Made by a program: the position numbers and the translations under genes
In this document: in pieces, positions 6,506-15,077 of the stretch
Numbering within the stretch: the stretch's first letter is position 1
How the letters are laid out: each line of letters starts with the position of its first letter
IMG/VR virus record: IMGVR_UViG_3300031963_015213
Span: 1-27,651 of that record
Length of the DNA stretch: 27,651 nt
Source of the DNA: a virus
Reading direction: 5' to 3' (one strand)
Notes under the pieces: generated by a model
Databases searched by the model: none
What the model was told of the DNA's origin: nothing
Seen by the model: only the letters and a program-made list of their open reading frames with translations

Positions 6506-7831
6506 ATGACCCGGAAACGCAAACGCCGCAGCAGTGTCGTGGAAATCGGCAACGGTCCCGCGAGAATCAAGATCTACACGATGAACCGTCGGGATGGTTA
6601 TCCCGAGTTCACGCTTTCATGGAAGGAAGCAGCCAGGCGCAAGACGCGCAGCTTCTCCTCGATGGATGAAGCGCGGATGATCGCCCAGCAGATCAGCGTC
6701 CGACTGACCAATGGCTGGACGGCCGCCGATGAGGCTACCCGCCGTGACATCGACCTGCTCCGCCACTGCGAGCAAGTGGCACGGGATCACGGAGTCGGTC
6801 TTTCCGCCGCGATGGACGAATGGGCCAGCGCACGGAAAGCCGCAGGTGAAATCCCGCTGTCCGATGCCGTCCGGTTCTATCAGGCGAACCGGGCCGATCT
6901 GTTCGCCGTCCGGACCAACGTCCAGGCGGCCGCCGAGTTCGTCGAGTCGCTGAAACGAAAAGGCGTGAGCGCCATCTATGTCCGGAACGCCACCAGCAGC
7001 CTCAAGCGGTTTACCGACGTCGTGGCGGGCAACATCGCGGATGTCAGCGTGGCCGACATCAACCGATTCCTTGACGGACTCAAGAGCCTTGGGCCGGTCA
7101 GCAAGAATGGCATCCGGCGAAACCTCGTCACCATGTTCGGATTCGCAAAAAAACAGGGATACCTCCACCCCGACCGGAAGACTGCTGCGGAACAGAGCGA
7201 CTCATTCAAGGAGACTGAGAAAGAGATCGAGATTTTCACGCCAGACGAGATGCGTGACATCCTGCTCGCCGCCCACGCCCGCATCCTGCCGCTCATCGCC
7301 ATCGGCGGATTTTGCGGAATCCGGTCAGCCGAGGTTGAACGCCTCACCTGGCAGGACATCAAGTGGGATCGAGGGCACATCGAGATCGCCAGCCACAAGG
7401 CGAAGACGGCGGCGCGGCGACTCGTCCCCCTCCCCGAGAACCTCAAGGCGTGGCTTGCTCCATGGCGTGAGGAAACCGGCCCGATCCTCACGATCAGCGA
7501 TGTGTCGGGTGCCTTGGGCGATACCGCCGTGAAGGCGAAAATCCCCGGCGGATGGCGTCAGAATGCCCTCAGACACTCGTTCATCAGCTATCGCGTGTCC
7601 ATGACAGGCGACGTAGCTCGAACCTCTCTGGAGGCAGGCAACTCTCCGAAAATGATCTTCCGCCACTACCGGGAAATCGTGGACGAGGAGGCGGCGCGAA
7701 CATGGTTCGGCATCACGCCTCCCGATGGCTGGATGCCGACGGGACTCAAGCACAGCCTGCGGGAACGGATGCGGCGCTTGCTGGCACAAGAAGGGACACC
7801 GCGTGTTGACAGCGAAGATAGTGCAGCATGA
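6506..7831 (+). CDS. int: Tyrosine recombinase (integrase) of the prophage
   Basis: This 441-aa protein has a basic N-terminus, a core-binding region (about 118-215) and a catalytic domain. Catalytic candidates are Arg273 (FCGIRSAEVERL), Lys300, Arg356-His357 in NALRHSFISYR and His387-Tyr388 in FRHYRE. As in the element 1 integrase, Asn (353) replaces the first His of HxxR. It would insert the phage at the tRNA-Ser core 118 bp upstream. ATG 6506 is preferred; the frame is also open from a TTG at 6485, but that TTG is part of the TTGAC motif seen before many prophage genes. Its stop overlaps the next ATG (7828-7831). GC-rich codons match the rest of the prophage. Confidence 0.92.
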   Translation: MTRKRKRRSSVVEIGNGPARIKIYTMNRRDGYPEFTLSWKEAARRKTRSFSSMDEARMIAQQISVRLTNGWTAADEATRRDIDLLRHCEQVARDHGVGLSAAMDEWASARKAAGEIPLSDAVRFYQANRADLFAVRTNVQAAAEFVESLKRKGVSAIYVRNATSSLKRFTDVVAGNIADVSVADINRFLDGLKSLGPVSKNGIRRNLVTMFGFAKKQGYLHPDRKTAAEQSDSFKETEKEIEIFTPDEMRDILLAAHARILPLIAIGGFCGIRSAEVERLTWQDIKWDRGHIEIASHKAKTAARRLVPLPENLKAWLAPWREETGPILTISDVSGALGDTAVKAKIPGGWRQNALRHSFISYRVSMTGDVARTSLEAGNSPKMIFRHYREIVDEEAARTWFGITPPDGWMPTGLKHSLRERMRRLLAQEGTPRVDSEDSAA

Positions 7832-8055
7832 ACACTGCCATTCACTCCACCAACGATCCGGCGACGAAAAACGAACCGATTCTGATCAAGAAGAAGGAAC
7901 TCGCCAAGCGTCTATCAGTCAGCCCCCACACGATTGATGCGTGGGTTCAGCGTCGTGAAATACCCTGCATCAAAGTGACGCCTCGACTTTATCTCTACGA
8001 AGTCGAGGCAGTCATGGAAGCCATCCGGAAGAAATACGAAATCAACGCCGCGTGA
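7828..8055 (+). CDS. Excisionase-like helix-turn-helix protein of the prophage
   Basis: This 75-aa protein contains LIKKKELAKRLSVSPHTIDAWVQRREIPCIKVTPRLYLYEVEAVMEAIRK, an HTH_17/MerR-type DNA-binding fold with the RRxIPxIK and YLY wing pattern of small excisionases. It is translationally coupled to the integrase (ATGA). That supports a role as a recombination directionality factor or integrase regulator, although such proteins can also be simple repressors. It is followed by a strong terminator. TTGACA (7806-7811) lies 16 nt before its start. Confidence 0.8.
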   Translation: MNTAIHSTNDPATKNEPILIKKKELAKRLSVSPHTIDAWVQRREIPCIKVTPRLYLYEVEAVMEAIRKKYEINAA

Positions 8056-8070
8056 TTCCTGAACACGACA

Positions 8071-8103
8071 AACCCCGGACGGTGAGAGCCATCCGGGGTT
8101 TTT
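8071..8103 (+). terminator. Terminator after integrase/HTH operon
   Basis: AACCCCGGACGG (8071-8082) pairs with CCATCCGGGGTT (8089-8100) with one G-T wobble around a 6-nt loop, followed by five T (8099-8103). It lies between convergent transcription units and may also stop the late operon from the other side, though the T-run on that strand is short. Confidence 0.85.
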
Positions 8104-8110
8104 CATTGGT

Positions 8111-8299
8111 TCACTTGCGCTTCAGTTTTCGAGCCATGCTGACGAGCGACATGATACCGACGGCCAGGCCCACAAGTAGGGATGCCACCCGCAGAGTCCA
8201 TTCGACTTGCTCTTGAAGAGACGTGATTACACCGAGCACCGGAGAAGCGATTCCGACGATGGCTTTGAACGTGTAGTCGATGTCGATGGGGTGGCGCAT
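8111..8299 (-). CDS. Holin-like small membrane protein
   Basis: This 62-aa protein has two predicted hydrophobic segments (about residues 11-28 and 38-54, VASLLVGLAVGIMSLVS) and a strongly basic C-terminus ARKLKRK. Small two-helix proteins with a positive tail at the end of a late operon are typical holins, which permeabilise the inner membrane at lysis. ATG 8299 (MRHPID) was chosen because it follows the previous stop and a TTGACA motif (8314-8319); a longer frame to 8347 would overlap the preceding gene. It is the last gene of the operon. The holin call rests on size, topology and position, not on a recognised family. Confidence 0.6.
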   Translation of the reverse strand: MRHPIDIDYTFKAIVGIASPVLGVITSLQEQVEWTLRVASLLVGLAVGIMSLVSMARKLKRK

Positions 8300-8315
8300 T
8301 GGTGGAGGTCGGGTG

Positions 8316-8951
8316 TCAACGCAGGCCGTCGAGATCTGGCGGATCATCTTGGCGGAGGTATTTATTGGCCCATGCCGCGTAGCGGGCGGTGAGTGCGTTA
8401 TAGGTTTCGATGTCGCCGGCCGCCTTGGCCGCGTTAATGTCCTTGAGCAGTTGATTCATCCACTGGCCGTGCGGCTTTTCCCAAATGAACTCCAGCTTGA
8501 GCCGGAACGGATCAACGGTCATCGGCGCAACGCCGGGAAGAGTCCTCACCGGGTTCGCCGCCATCAAAGCGGATGGTTTGCTGAAGATGAGCGGGACGAG
8601 CGTGCGAAGATCCACCGGGTCCGAGGTTGATGCGGCGGGATGCGGCGTGACGTTCCGGAGAGTCAATGACAGCTCGACGGCTTCCGCAGGCGTCCGGCTG
8701 AGCGGATGAGCGGGCAGCTTTTTCACCGGCAAGGCCACGAGACGATCCAGCACCGGCAACTCCACCGGCCGCCCGATTTGCATGACTGCTGGTGCTGCCG
8801 ACGGCACGGGGCTTTCCGCGTAGTAGGGAGCGTTGTGCTTGCGATCCTTGGCCGCCGTTGCCACCAGCTCATTCAACTTGGGCGCGGGCGGAAACGGCTT
8901 GGCGTGCGCAAGGGTGGCGAGCAGCGCGGCAATGAGAATGTGTGCTTTCAT
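8316..8951 (-). CDS. Exported protein of unknown function
   Basis: This 211-aa protein starts with a clear Sec signal peptide, MKAHILIAALLATLAHA, then a proline-rich stretch (KPFPPAPK). ATG 8951 was chosen because the signal peptide begins there; a longer frame runs into the upstream gene. The middle is Pro/Val/Leu-rich, and the C-terminus (about 160-205) looks helical, with EAxNALTARYAAWANKYL-like residues. No catalytic motif or family is recognised. It is the third of three consecutive exported proteins next to the holin-like gene, so a periplasmic role such as spanin, lysis accessory or exclusion factor is possible. Confidence 0.75.
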   Translation of the reverse strand: MKAHILIAALLATLAHAKPFPPAPKLNELVATAAKDRKHNAPYYAESPVPSAAPAVMQIGRPVELPVLDRLVALPVKKLPAHPLSRTPAEAVELSLTLRNVTPHPAASTSDPVDLRTLVPLIFSKPSALMAANPVRTLPGVAPMTVDPFRLKLEFIWEKPHGQWMNQLLKDINAAKAAGDIETYNALTARYAAWANKYLRQDDPPDLDGLR

Positions 8952-8980
8952 GGTCGTCTCGTGGTTGGCGTCCAGATGGA

Positions 8981-10036
8981 TCAGTCGTTGGCAATGGTCG
9001 CCAGCCTCCATGCCTCGTAAGCGGCTTCGCCTTTGACGAACATCACGCTGCCAAGTCCCTGGGCATACGATACGGACTCGCCCCATGACGTGAGGAAGTT
9101 GCCGTTGCGTTCAGCCGCCTCCTGAACCGTGGCGGCGACGGCCTCTTGCGCGGACCAGTCGAGATCGTTCGGCAGCGTGATGGGAAGTTCAAGACCGGCC
9201 ACAATTTCACGAAGACCGGCGAACTTCGGTTCCTTCAACGCGGCGAGGATGGGAGCGAATGCCGCATCGAACTCCGCCCCTTCGGTCGGAAGTCCTTGTG
9301 ACTGGCGTTTTTCAATCAGAAGCCGCGCCAGCTTGAGCATCACCTTGTCGCGGCCAGCGGTGAAGGTGGCAGGCGAAACGTGCGCTGGCTGCATGGCCAA
9401 GTCGATCCACTCGGTCACCTTCATGGAAGAAAGCCAAGAACCTGGACGGCACAGCACATTGACGTTGCGGAACTGATAGAACGCTTCGCCGCGGATCGTG
9501 CCCGAAGGCAGGAATGTGGCGATTTCGGCCATGCGGGCAGCGATGCCGGGGCGGTGGATTCCGGCATAGCGGATCACTTCGACGTCCTGCGCGATGAGCG
9601 ACGGTTTGGCTGCGATGCGGTCGAGCAACTCGGCACGCTTCATGGGACTGATGGCCTGCATGATGGTATGCGCGGTGAACTTCCAGACGGGACGAAGGTC
9701 GAAGGGCGTCTGCATGTAGCGATCCACGAGAAGGTCGTCGGGATCGGTCAGCGTGCTGGTTTCCCATGCCTCGCGCCAGTCTGGGCCGATCAGCTTGGCG
9801 ACGGGATCGACGGCTTCCGCCTGAGCCTGGGTGACTGCGGCGACGAGTTTGGGATCGACGGTGCCAGGAGGATTGGTCGCGGCAGCCGCAGCTTGGGCCT
9901 GAGTGAGCGCAGCTTGTGCGGCGGCAACCTTGGAATCCCGTGCTTTCGCGAGATCAAGGAGAGTTGGCGGAGCGGCAATCGCTTGAAGCGCGCCGATGAG
10001 GGTGAGTGCGATGGCAGTCAGTAGTTTCATTTTCAT
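8981..10036 (-). CDS. Exported alpha-helical protein of unknown function
   Basis: This 351-aa protein has a signal peptide (MKMKLLTAIALTLIGALQAIA, likely cleaved before APPTLLD). An Ala/Gln-rich predicted coiled coil follows (about residues 28-75), then a mostly helical body that includes FDLRPVWKFTAHTIMQAISP. A second start, ATG 10030, lies two codons downstream. No lysozyme, amidase or peptidase motif is seen. It is separated from its neighbours by 12 and 29 bp, so it belongs to the late operon. A virion or periplasmic function is possible; I do not recognise the family. Confidence 0.75.
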   Translation of the reverse strand: MKMKLLTAIALTLIGALQAIAAPPTLLDLAKARDSKVAAAQAALTQAQAAAAATNPPGTVDPKLVAAVTQAQAEAVDPVAKLIGPDWREAWETSTLTDPDDLLVDRYMQTPFDLRPVWKFTAHTIMQAISPMKRAELLDRIAAKPSLIAQDVEVIRYAGIHRPGIAARMAEIATFLPSGTIRGEAFYQFRNVNVLCRPGSWLSSMKVTEWIDLAMQPAHVSPATFTAGRDKVMLKLARLLIEKRQSQGLPTEGAEFDAAFAPILAALKEPKFAGLREIVAGLELPITLPNDLDWSAQEAVAATVQEAAERNGNFLTSWGESVSYAQGLGSVMFVKGEAAYEAWRLATIAND

Positions 10037-10048
10037 TGGTGGTGTTAG

Positions 10049-10960
10049 TTATGGGGTGAGAGTGATCCGATTTTTGCGCCATTCCTTCGGGTGCATGGTG
10101 TTCCAGACATCGGAGCCGTTCGGGTGCTTGGGTTTTCCGGCAGGCGATTCGACCTGATAGATCCAGACGAGCTTGTCGTGGTTCTGTTGCATCCATTCGA
10201 TGGCACCGAGGTTTCCGCGGCTCGGTTGGAATAGGACGGTGTATCCGGGGGTGCCACCGGGTTGCAGTTGGGAGGTGAGCGAAGAGTTCTGGTCCCACTT
10301 CTGCCGCTTGAACTCGGTGTTGTCGCCGGGGGTGGCTGATTGGTTGGCAATAAACACCCATGCGTCTGGATCACCGGAGCCTTGACCCCACTCGGCATCG
10401 GCGGGAGCGCCTGTGGTGCAGAACCGATAGATGAAGTATTCCTTCTGGAACGCGAAGTATCCCGGAGGTGGCGGCTGAGGCGTGACCTCTGCACCAGGCA
10501 GGATAATCGCGGTGATTTCCCCACTCGGGATGTCCCACGGTGCGAGTGCTTGATTGTCGCTCACCAAGAGCAGCGTGTCAGAGTATTGGATTTCCCAGCG
10601 GTTGCTGGCGACACTCCACTTGGCTTCATGCGTGGTGCCGAGTGCGCGATAGACTTTGCGGCCAGCGACGGTCGCTCCGGTCGGGATGTAGTTGTAAAGG
10701 TAAGTAGCGCCCGCCTTGAGCAGGAAACCCGGCTCGAAGTTGGTGAGGCTGGCGCGGACCTGGACTTCGACGTATCCCTCTGGGACGGTGATCTCGAACA
10801 CAGGAAATCCGTCCTTGGTCGTGACGCTTGGGTTGTTGATGTCGTCACCGGGCGTGAGAACAATCGAGTCGCGGTTGAGGTCGCCCAGACGCTCCTCGCC
10901 CACGACGAACGGAACCGTCGCAATGAGGGCCAGCGAGAGGATGATGGTGCGCGGCTTCAT
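10049..10960 (-). CDS. Exported protein of unknown function, beta-rich
   Basis: This 303-aa protein starts with MKPRTIILSLALIATVPFVVG, a Sec signal peptide. The body is rich in aromatic residues and beta-type stretches. A PQPPPPGY linker near residue 165 splits it into two halves, and the C-terminal half contains many Trp (EWGQGSGDPDAWVF, WNTMHPKEWRKN). The start overlaps the stop of the gene upstream (TGATG at 10960). No family is recognised. A phage-encoded exported protein inside a tail-gene operon is unusual. Confidence 0.75.
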   Translation of the reverse strand: MKPRTIILSLALIATVPFVVGEERLGDLNRDSIVLTPGDDINNPSVTTKDGFPVFEITVPEGYVEVQVRASLTNFEPGFLLKAGATYLYNYIPTGATVAGRKVYRALGTTHEAKWSVASNRWEIQYSDTLLLVSDNQALAPWDIPSGEITAIILPGAEVTPQPPPPGYFAFQKEYFIYRFCTTGAPADAEWGQGSGDPDAWVFIANQSATPGDNTEFKRQKWDQNSSLTSQLQPGGTPGYTVLFQPSRGNLGAIEWMQQNHDKLVWIYQVESPAGKPKHPNGSDVWNTMHPKEWRKNRITLTP

Positions 10961-11610
10961 CAGATGACGTTTTTTGATTTGAGTGTGGAAAGCATGGTGG
11001 CGAACGCGTCCACGAGCTGGTCAATGGTCGCCGTGTTGGCATCAAAGGATTTGAGTTCGTTGCGCAGCGTGACGACGAATCCCTCGTCGGACTTCATCAC
11101 GAACGAACTTGGCGGCGGATAAGGTGGGTCGGCATCAGTGGGCACTCCCTCGGTGCCACGGTTTACGTCGTTTTCGATGATGACGAGAAACGTGCGGGTG
11201 CTGGTCGGCTCCCCCGCTCCCTCGCGCCAAGTGATTTCACCCATCAAGGTGATTTCTGAGAGCTCCTCGGAAGTCTCTGATCCGATGTTCAACGCAGAGT
11301 TGAGTTGCAGCGTGTTGAAACTGATCACGCACCCGTAGGTTGGCGTGTCGTCGCCCTCCGATGGCATCGACCAGTCCGCGCTGTGGGCGAGGTAAGAGCG
11401 GTCGAACTGGTTGCGCAGCTTGATGCCGATCTGGATTTCCAACAGCGCCGGGTCGCCAATCGTCACGGGTGTCACGCCGTTTTCGAGAAACACGACCTGG
11501 AGACGGGCGGCATCACCACGCTTGAAACGCAGGGAGTTGATCGCGCTTCGCTGGCTCGGTCCCTGGATGAGTTGGAGCGTATCAAGATCGACGTGGAGAT
11601 TCACGCCCAT
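10960..11610 (-). CDS. Unknown protein, probable virion or tail accessory
   Basis: This 216-aa protein has no signal peptide or membrane segment. The first 150 residues look beta-rich (LRFKRGDAARLQVVFLENGVTPVTIG), the pattern of small Ig-like or fibre-associated modules that take a parameter-like input. A Pro-rich linker (PPYPPPSS) follows, then an amphipathic C-terminal helix (NELKSFDANTATIDQLVDAFATMLSTLKS) that could trimerise. It follows the zinc-finger gene and overlaps the exported-protein gene downstream. A structural role is inferred from the operon position only. A TTGACA motif (11618-11623) precedes the start by 7 nt. Confidence 0.7.
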   Translation of the reverse strand: MGVNLHVDLDTLQLIQGPSQRSAINSLRFKRGDAARLQVVFLENGVTPVTIGDPALLEIQIGIKLRNQFDRSYLAHSADWSMPSEGDDTPTYGCVISFNTLQLNSALNIGSETSEELSEITLMGEITWREGAGEPTSTRTFLVIIENDVNRGTEGVPTDADPPYPPPSSFVMKSDEGFVVTLRNELKSFDANTATIDQLVDAFATMLSTLKSKNVI

Positions 11611-11628
11611 GCGTGCCTGTCAACCGGA

Positions 11629-12125
11629 TCACTTGGCTGGCCATTTGCGCAGCGGGCAGGTCTGCGATCTGAAACGCGCCTTGGCATCGACGAAACACCC
11701 GCACTGGGCGCAAGTCCGGTTTGATCTGAGTCGGTCGCATGAGGCGCAGACGGCAAGCCGTGCCGCCACTTGCTGGGCGGACAGCATCGGCTGCCTCTGG
11801 ACCATCGCCTTGGTCTCCGCGCCGATTGCATGGGCCAAACTTCCCGCCCTCTTGAGCAAGCCGGGAGCTGCGGGTGGGCGGGTCTCGATTTCACGAGCCC
11901 CAATTCCATCGAGCGTTGCCTCAACCACTGGCAAGGCGGCATTGAGTTCGTCAACAAGTTCAGCCCCGGAATGAGTGAGAGTTCCATCTGAGCGAAACAT
12001 CCCTTCGATAGAAACCGCATCGAAGAGTAGCTGAACCTCTCGCGGCATGGATGACCTTAGCCTTCTCTCGAAGTCAGGATCAGTCCGCAACCGTCGCAAG
12101 CACTCGGGCAAGATGTCTTCCGTTT

Positions 12126-12129
<4 letters not shown>
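11629..12129 (-). CDS. Phage protein with C-terminal zinc finger
   Basis: This 166-aa protein ends in CASCDRLRSNRTCAQCGCF followed by VDAKARFRSQTCPLRKW. The C-x2-C, C-x2-C-G-C and CPxxKW pattern is a zinc-ribbon-like module that recurs at the C-terminus of small phage tail-region proteins. The N-terminal half is acidic and helical (MKTEDILPECLRRLRTDPDFERRLR). The start overlaps the stop of the Tad2-fusion gene (ATGA), so expression is coupled. Function is unknown; it might be an assembly factor rather than a virion part. Confidence 0.7.
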
Positions 12130-13882
<1,753 letters not shown>

Positions 13883-13886
<4 letters not shown>

Positions 13887-14332
13887 GGCGACTGCGTGGG
13901 TGAGGTGACAAGGCGGATGGAGTCGTAAAGCGGGACCACCGGGCACGCGCCATACTTCGAGTTTGGGTTGCTTGGATCGACAACGGGCGTGACATCAATT
14001 GGGCGCGGATACCGTTTCTTGCCCTGCTGGTAGAGGTCGGCACCCGTGATGTTCACCGAGTCGTAACAGGTCGGCGAAAGCACGGTCCAATCCTCGGCAT
14101 AGAATTCCTCAACTCCGAAATCCGTGTTGCGAATGACCCGCGTGACTTTGTTTCCGGTGCCGACTTGTCGGTAGAGCAGCCAGAACAACGCGTTTTGATA
14201 GACGACCCACCGCAGGGCGCGTCCGGTGTCGCCGAACAATTCGAGATCATCCCATCCGGCACGACGCACCGCCCACCCGCGACGGGCGTATTCGACGGCC
14301 AGAGGCCAGATCATGCCGGAGCCGTAGATCAT
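13883..14332 (-). CDS. Stand-alone Tad2 (DUF2829)-like protein in the tail operon
   Basis: ATG 14332 (MIYGSGMIWPLA) overlaps the previous stop (ATGA) and gives 149 aa; the longer frame to 14434 lies inside the neighbour. Residues about 5-90 carry the Tad2/DUF2829-like signature: YARRGWAVRRAGW at the start and NTDFGVEEFYAEDWTV at the end. Known Tad2 proteins are small cytoplasmic oligomers that sequester the cyclic nucleotide signal of Thoeris. The first 90 residues are clearly paralogous to the N-terminus of the next gene, and similarity continues into the QQGK-x2-YP segment. The C-terminus is a low-complexity tail. It could instead be a virion-associated relative with another ligand. Confidence 0.75.
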
Positions 14333-15075
14333 GGGTTCGGAACAAGGTCGCGGTCGATGGCGATGCGGAAGGTCTTGGACGAACGGATGACCTCGTCGGC
14401 CAGCGCGCCCGGTTCGAGGTAGTCCACGCGCCACTCGATTTCGGCGATGGCATCAAAGGTCGTCTGATAGTCGCCCTGATAGTTGCCCAGCGCGTTGATG
14501 AGATCCGGCGTGTCGAGATCAACCAGGATGCGGTAGCGCGGTCGGTCGCTCGTGCCGATGATCTCGATGCCGCCGTTGCTCTGGACCAGCACCGTCTCAC
14601 CCTCGAACTCGCGGATGTTCATGATGATGGAGGCCATCGCCATCGTTTGCAGTTCCTCCCCCTTGAGGAATCCGACATCGAGAAACACCTTGTCGCCGTA
14701 TTTGAGGAACATGGCGGCTTGGCTGGCCTGCGATGATGAAGGCGTGATGCCGGGAACCGATACCGCACCGGATCGCAGGTCGATGTTCACCTCGATGCCG
14801 ATACCGTCGTTGAAGTTGGTGTCTTCGATCCCCATGGCCACCTCCAGTGGCGCGGACGGACCATCGCCGTTCGTGGCTATCACCTTGATGAGATAAACGC
14901 CGGCTGCCGTCGCCGCGCCGTTGATGAGTCCGGACGAACTGATCACCATGCCGGACGGCAGACCATTCGCGGTCCATGATGTCGGCGAGTTGGTCGCCTG
15001 CATCTGATACTCGAAATACTGCCCCTTGCGATAGCCGAGGACGGAGGTGGTGTTGGAAATGACGGGAATGGCCAT
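14329..15075 (-). CDS. Tail-associated protein with N-terminal putative Ig (He_PIG-like) domain
   Basis: This 248-aa protein starts with a beta-sandwich-like module (about residues 8-85): FEYQMQATNSPTSWTANGLPSGMVISSSGLINGAATAAGVYLIKVIATN. The GLPxGMxIxxxGxIxGxxxxxGxYxIxVxAT pattern is the hallmark of putative Ig (He_PIG) domains found in phage tail and bacterial surface proteins. The rest is predicted beta-rich (VLVDLDTPDLINALGNYQGDY). It follows the large fibre gene after 2 bp. A role in the tail tip or in binding host surface sugars is inferred. Confidence 0.8.
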   Translation of the reverse strand: MAIPVISNTTSVLGYRKGQYFEYQMQATNSPTSWTANGLPSGMVISSSGLINGAATAAGVYLIKVIATNGDGPSAPLEVAMGIEDTNFNDGIGIEVNIDLRSGAVSVPGITPSSSQASQAAMFLKYGDKVFLDVGFLKGEELQTMAMASIIMNIREFEGETVLVQSNGGIEIIGTSDRPRYRILVDLDTPDLINALGNYQGDYQTTFDAIAEIEWRVDYLEPGALADEVIRSSKTFRIAIDRDLVPNP

Positions 15076-15077
15076 GA

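Noticed and set aside
6313-6570. 85-aa frame on minus strand with GGGIRTHG
   Set aside because: Antisense to the tRNA-Ser fragment and the integrase start; a common false gene call.
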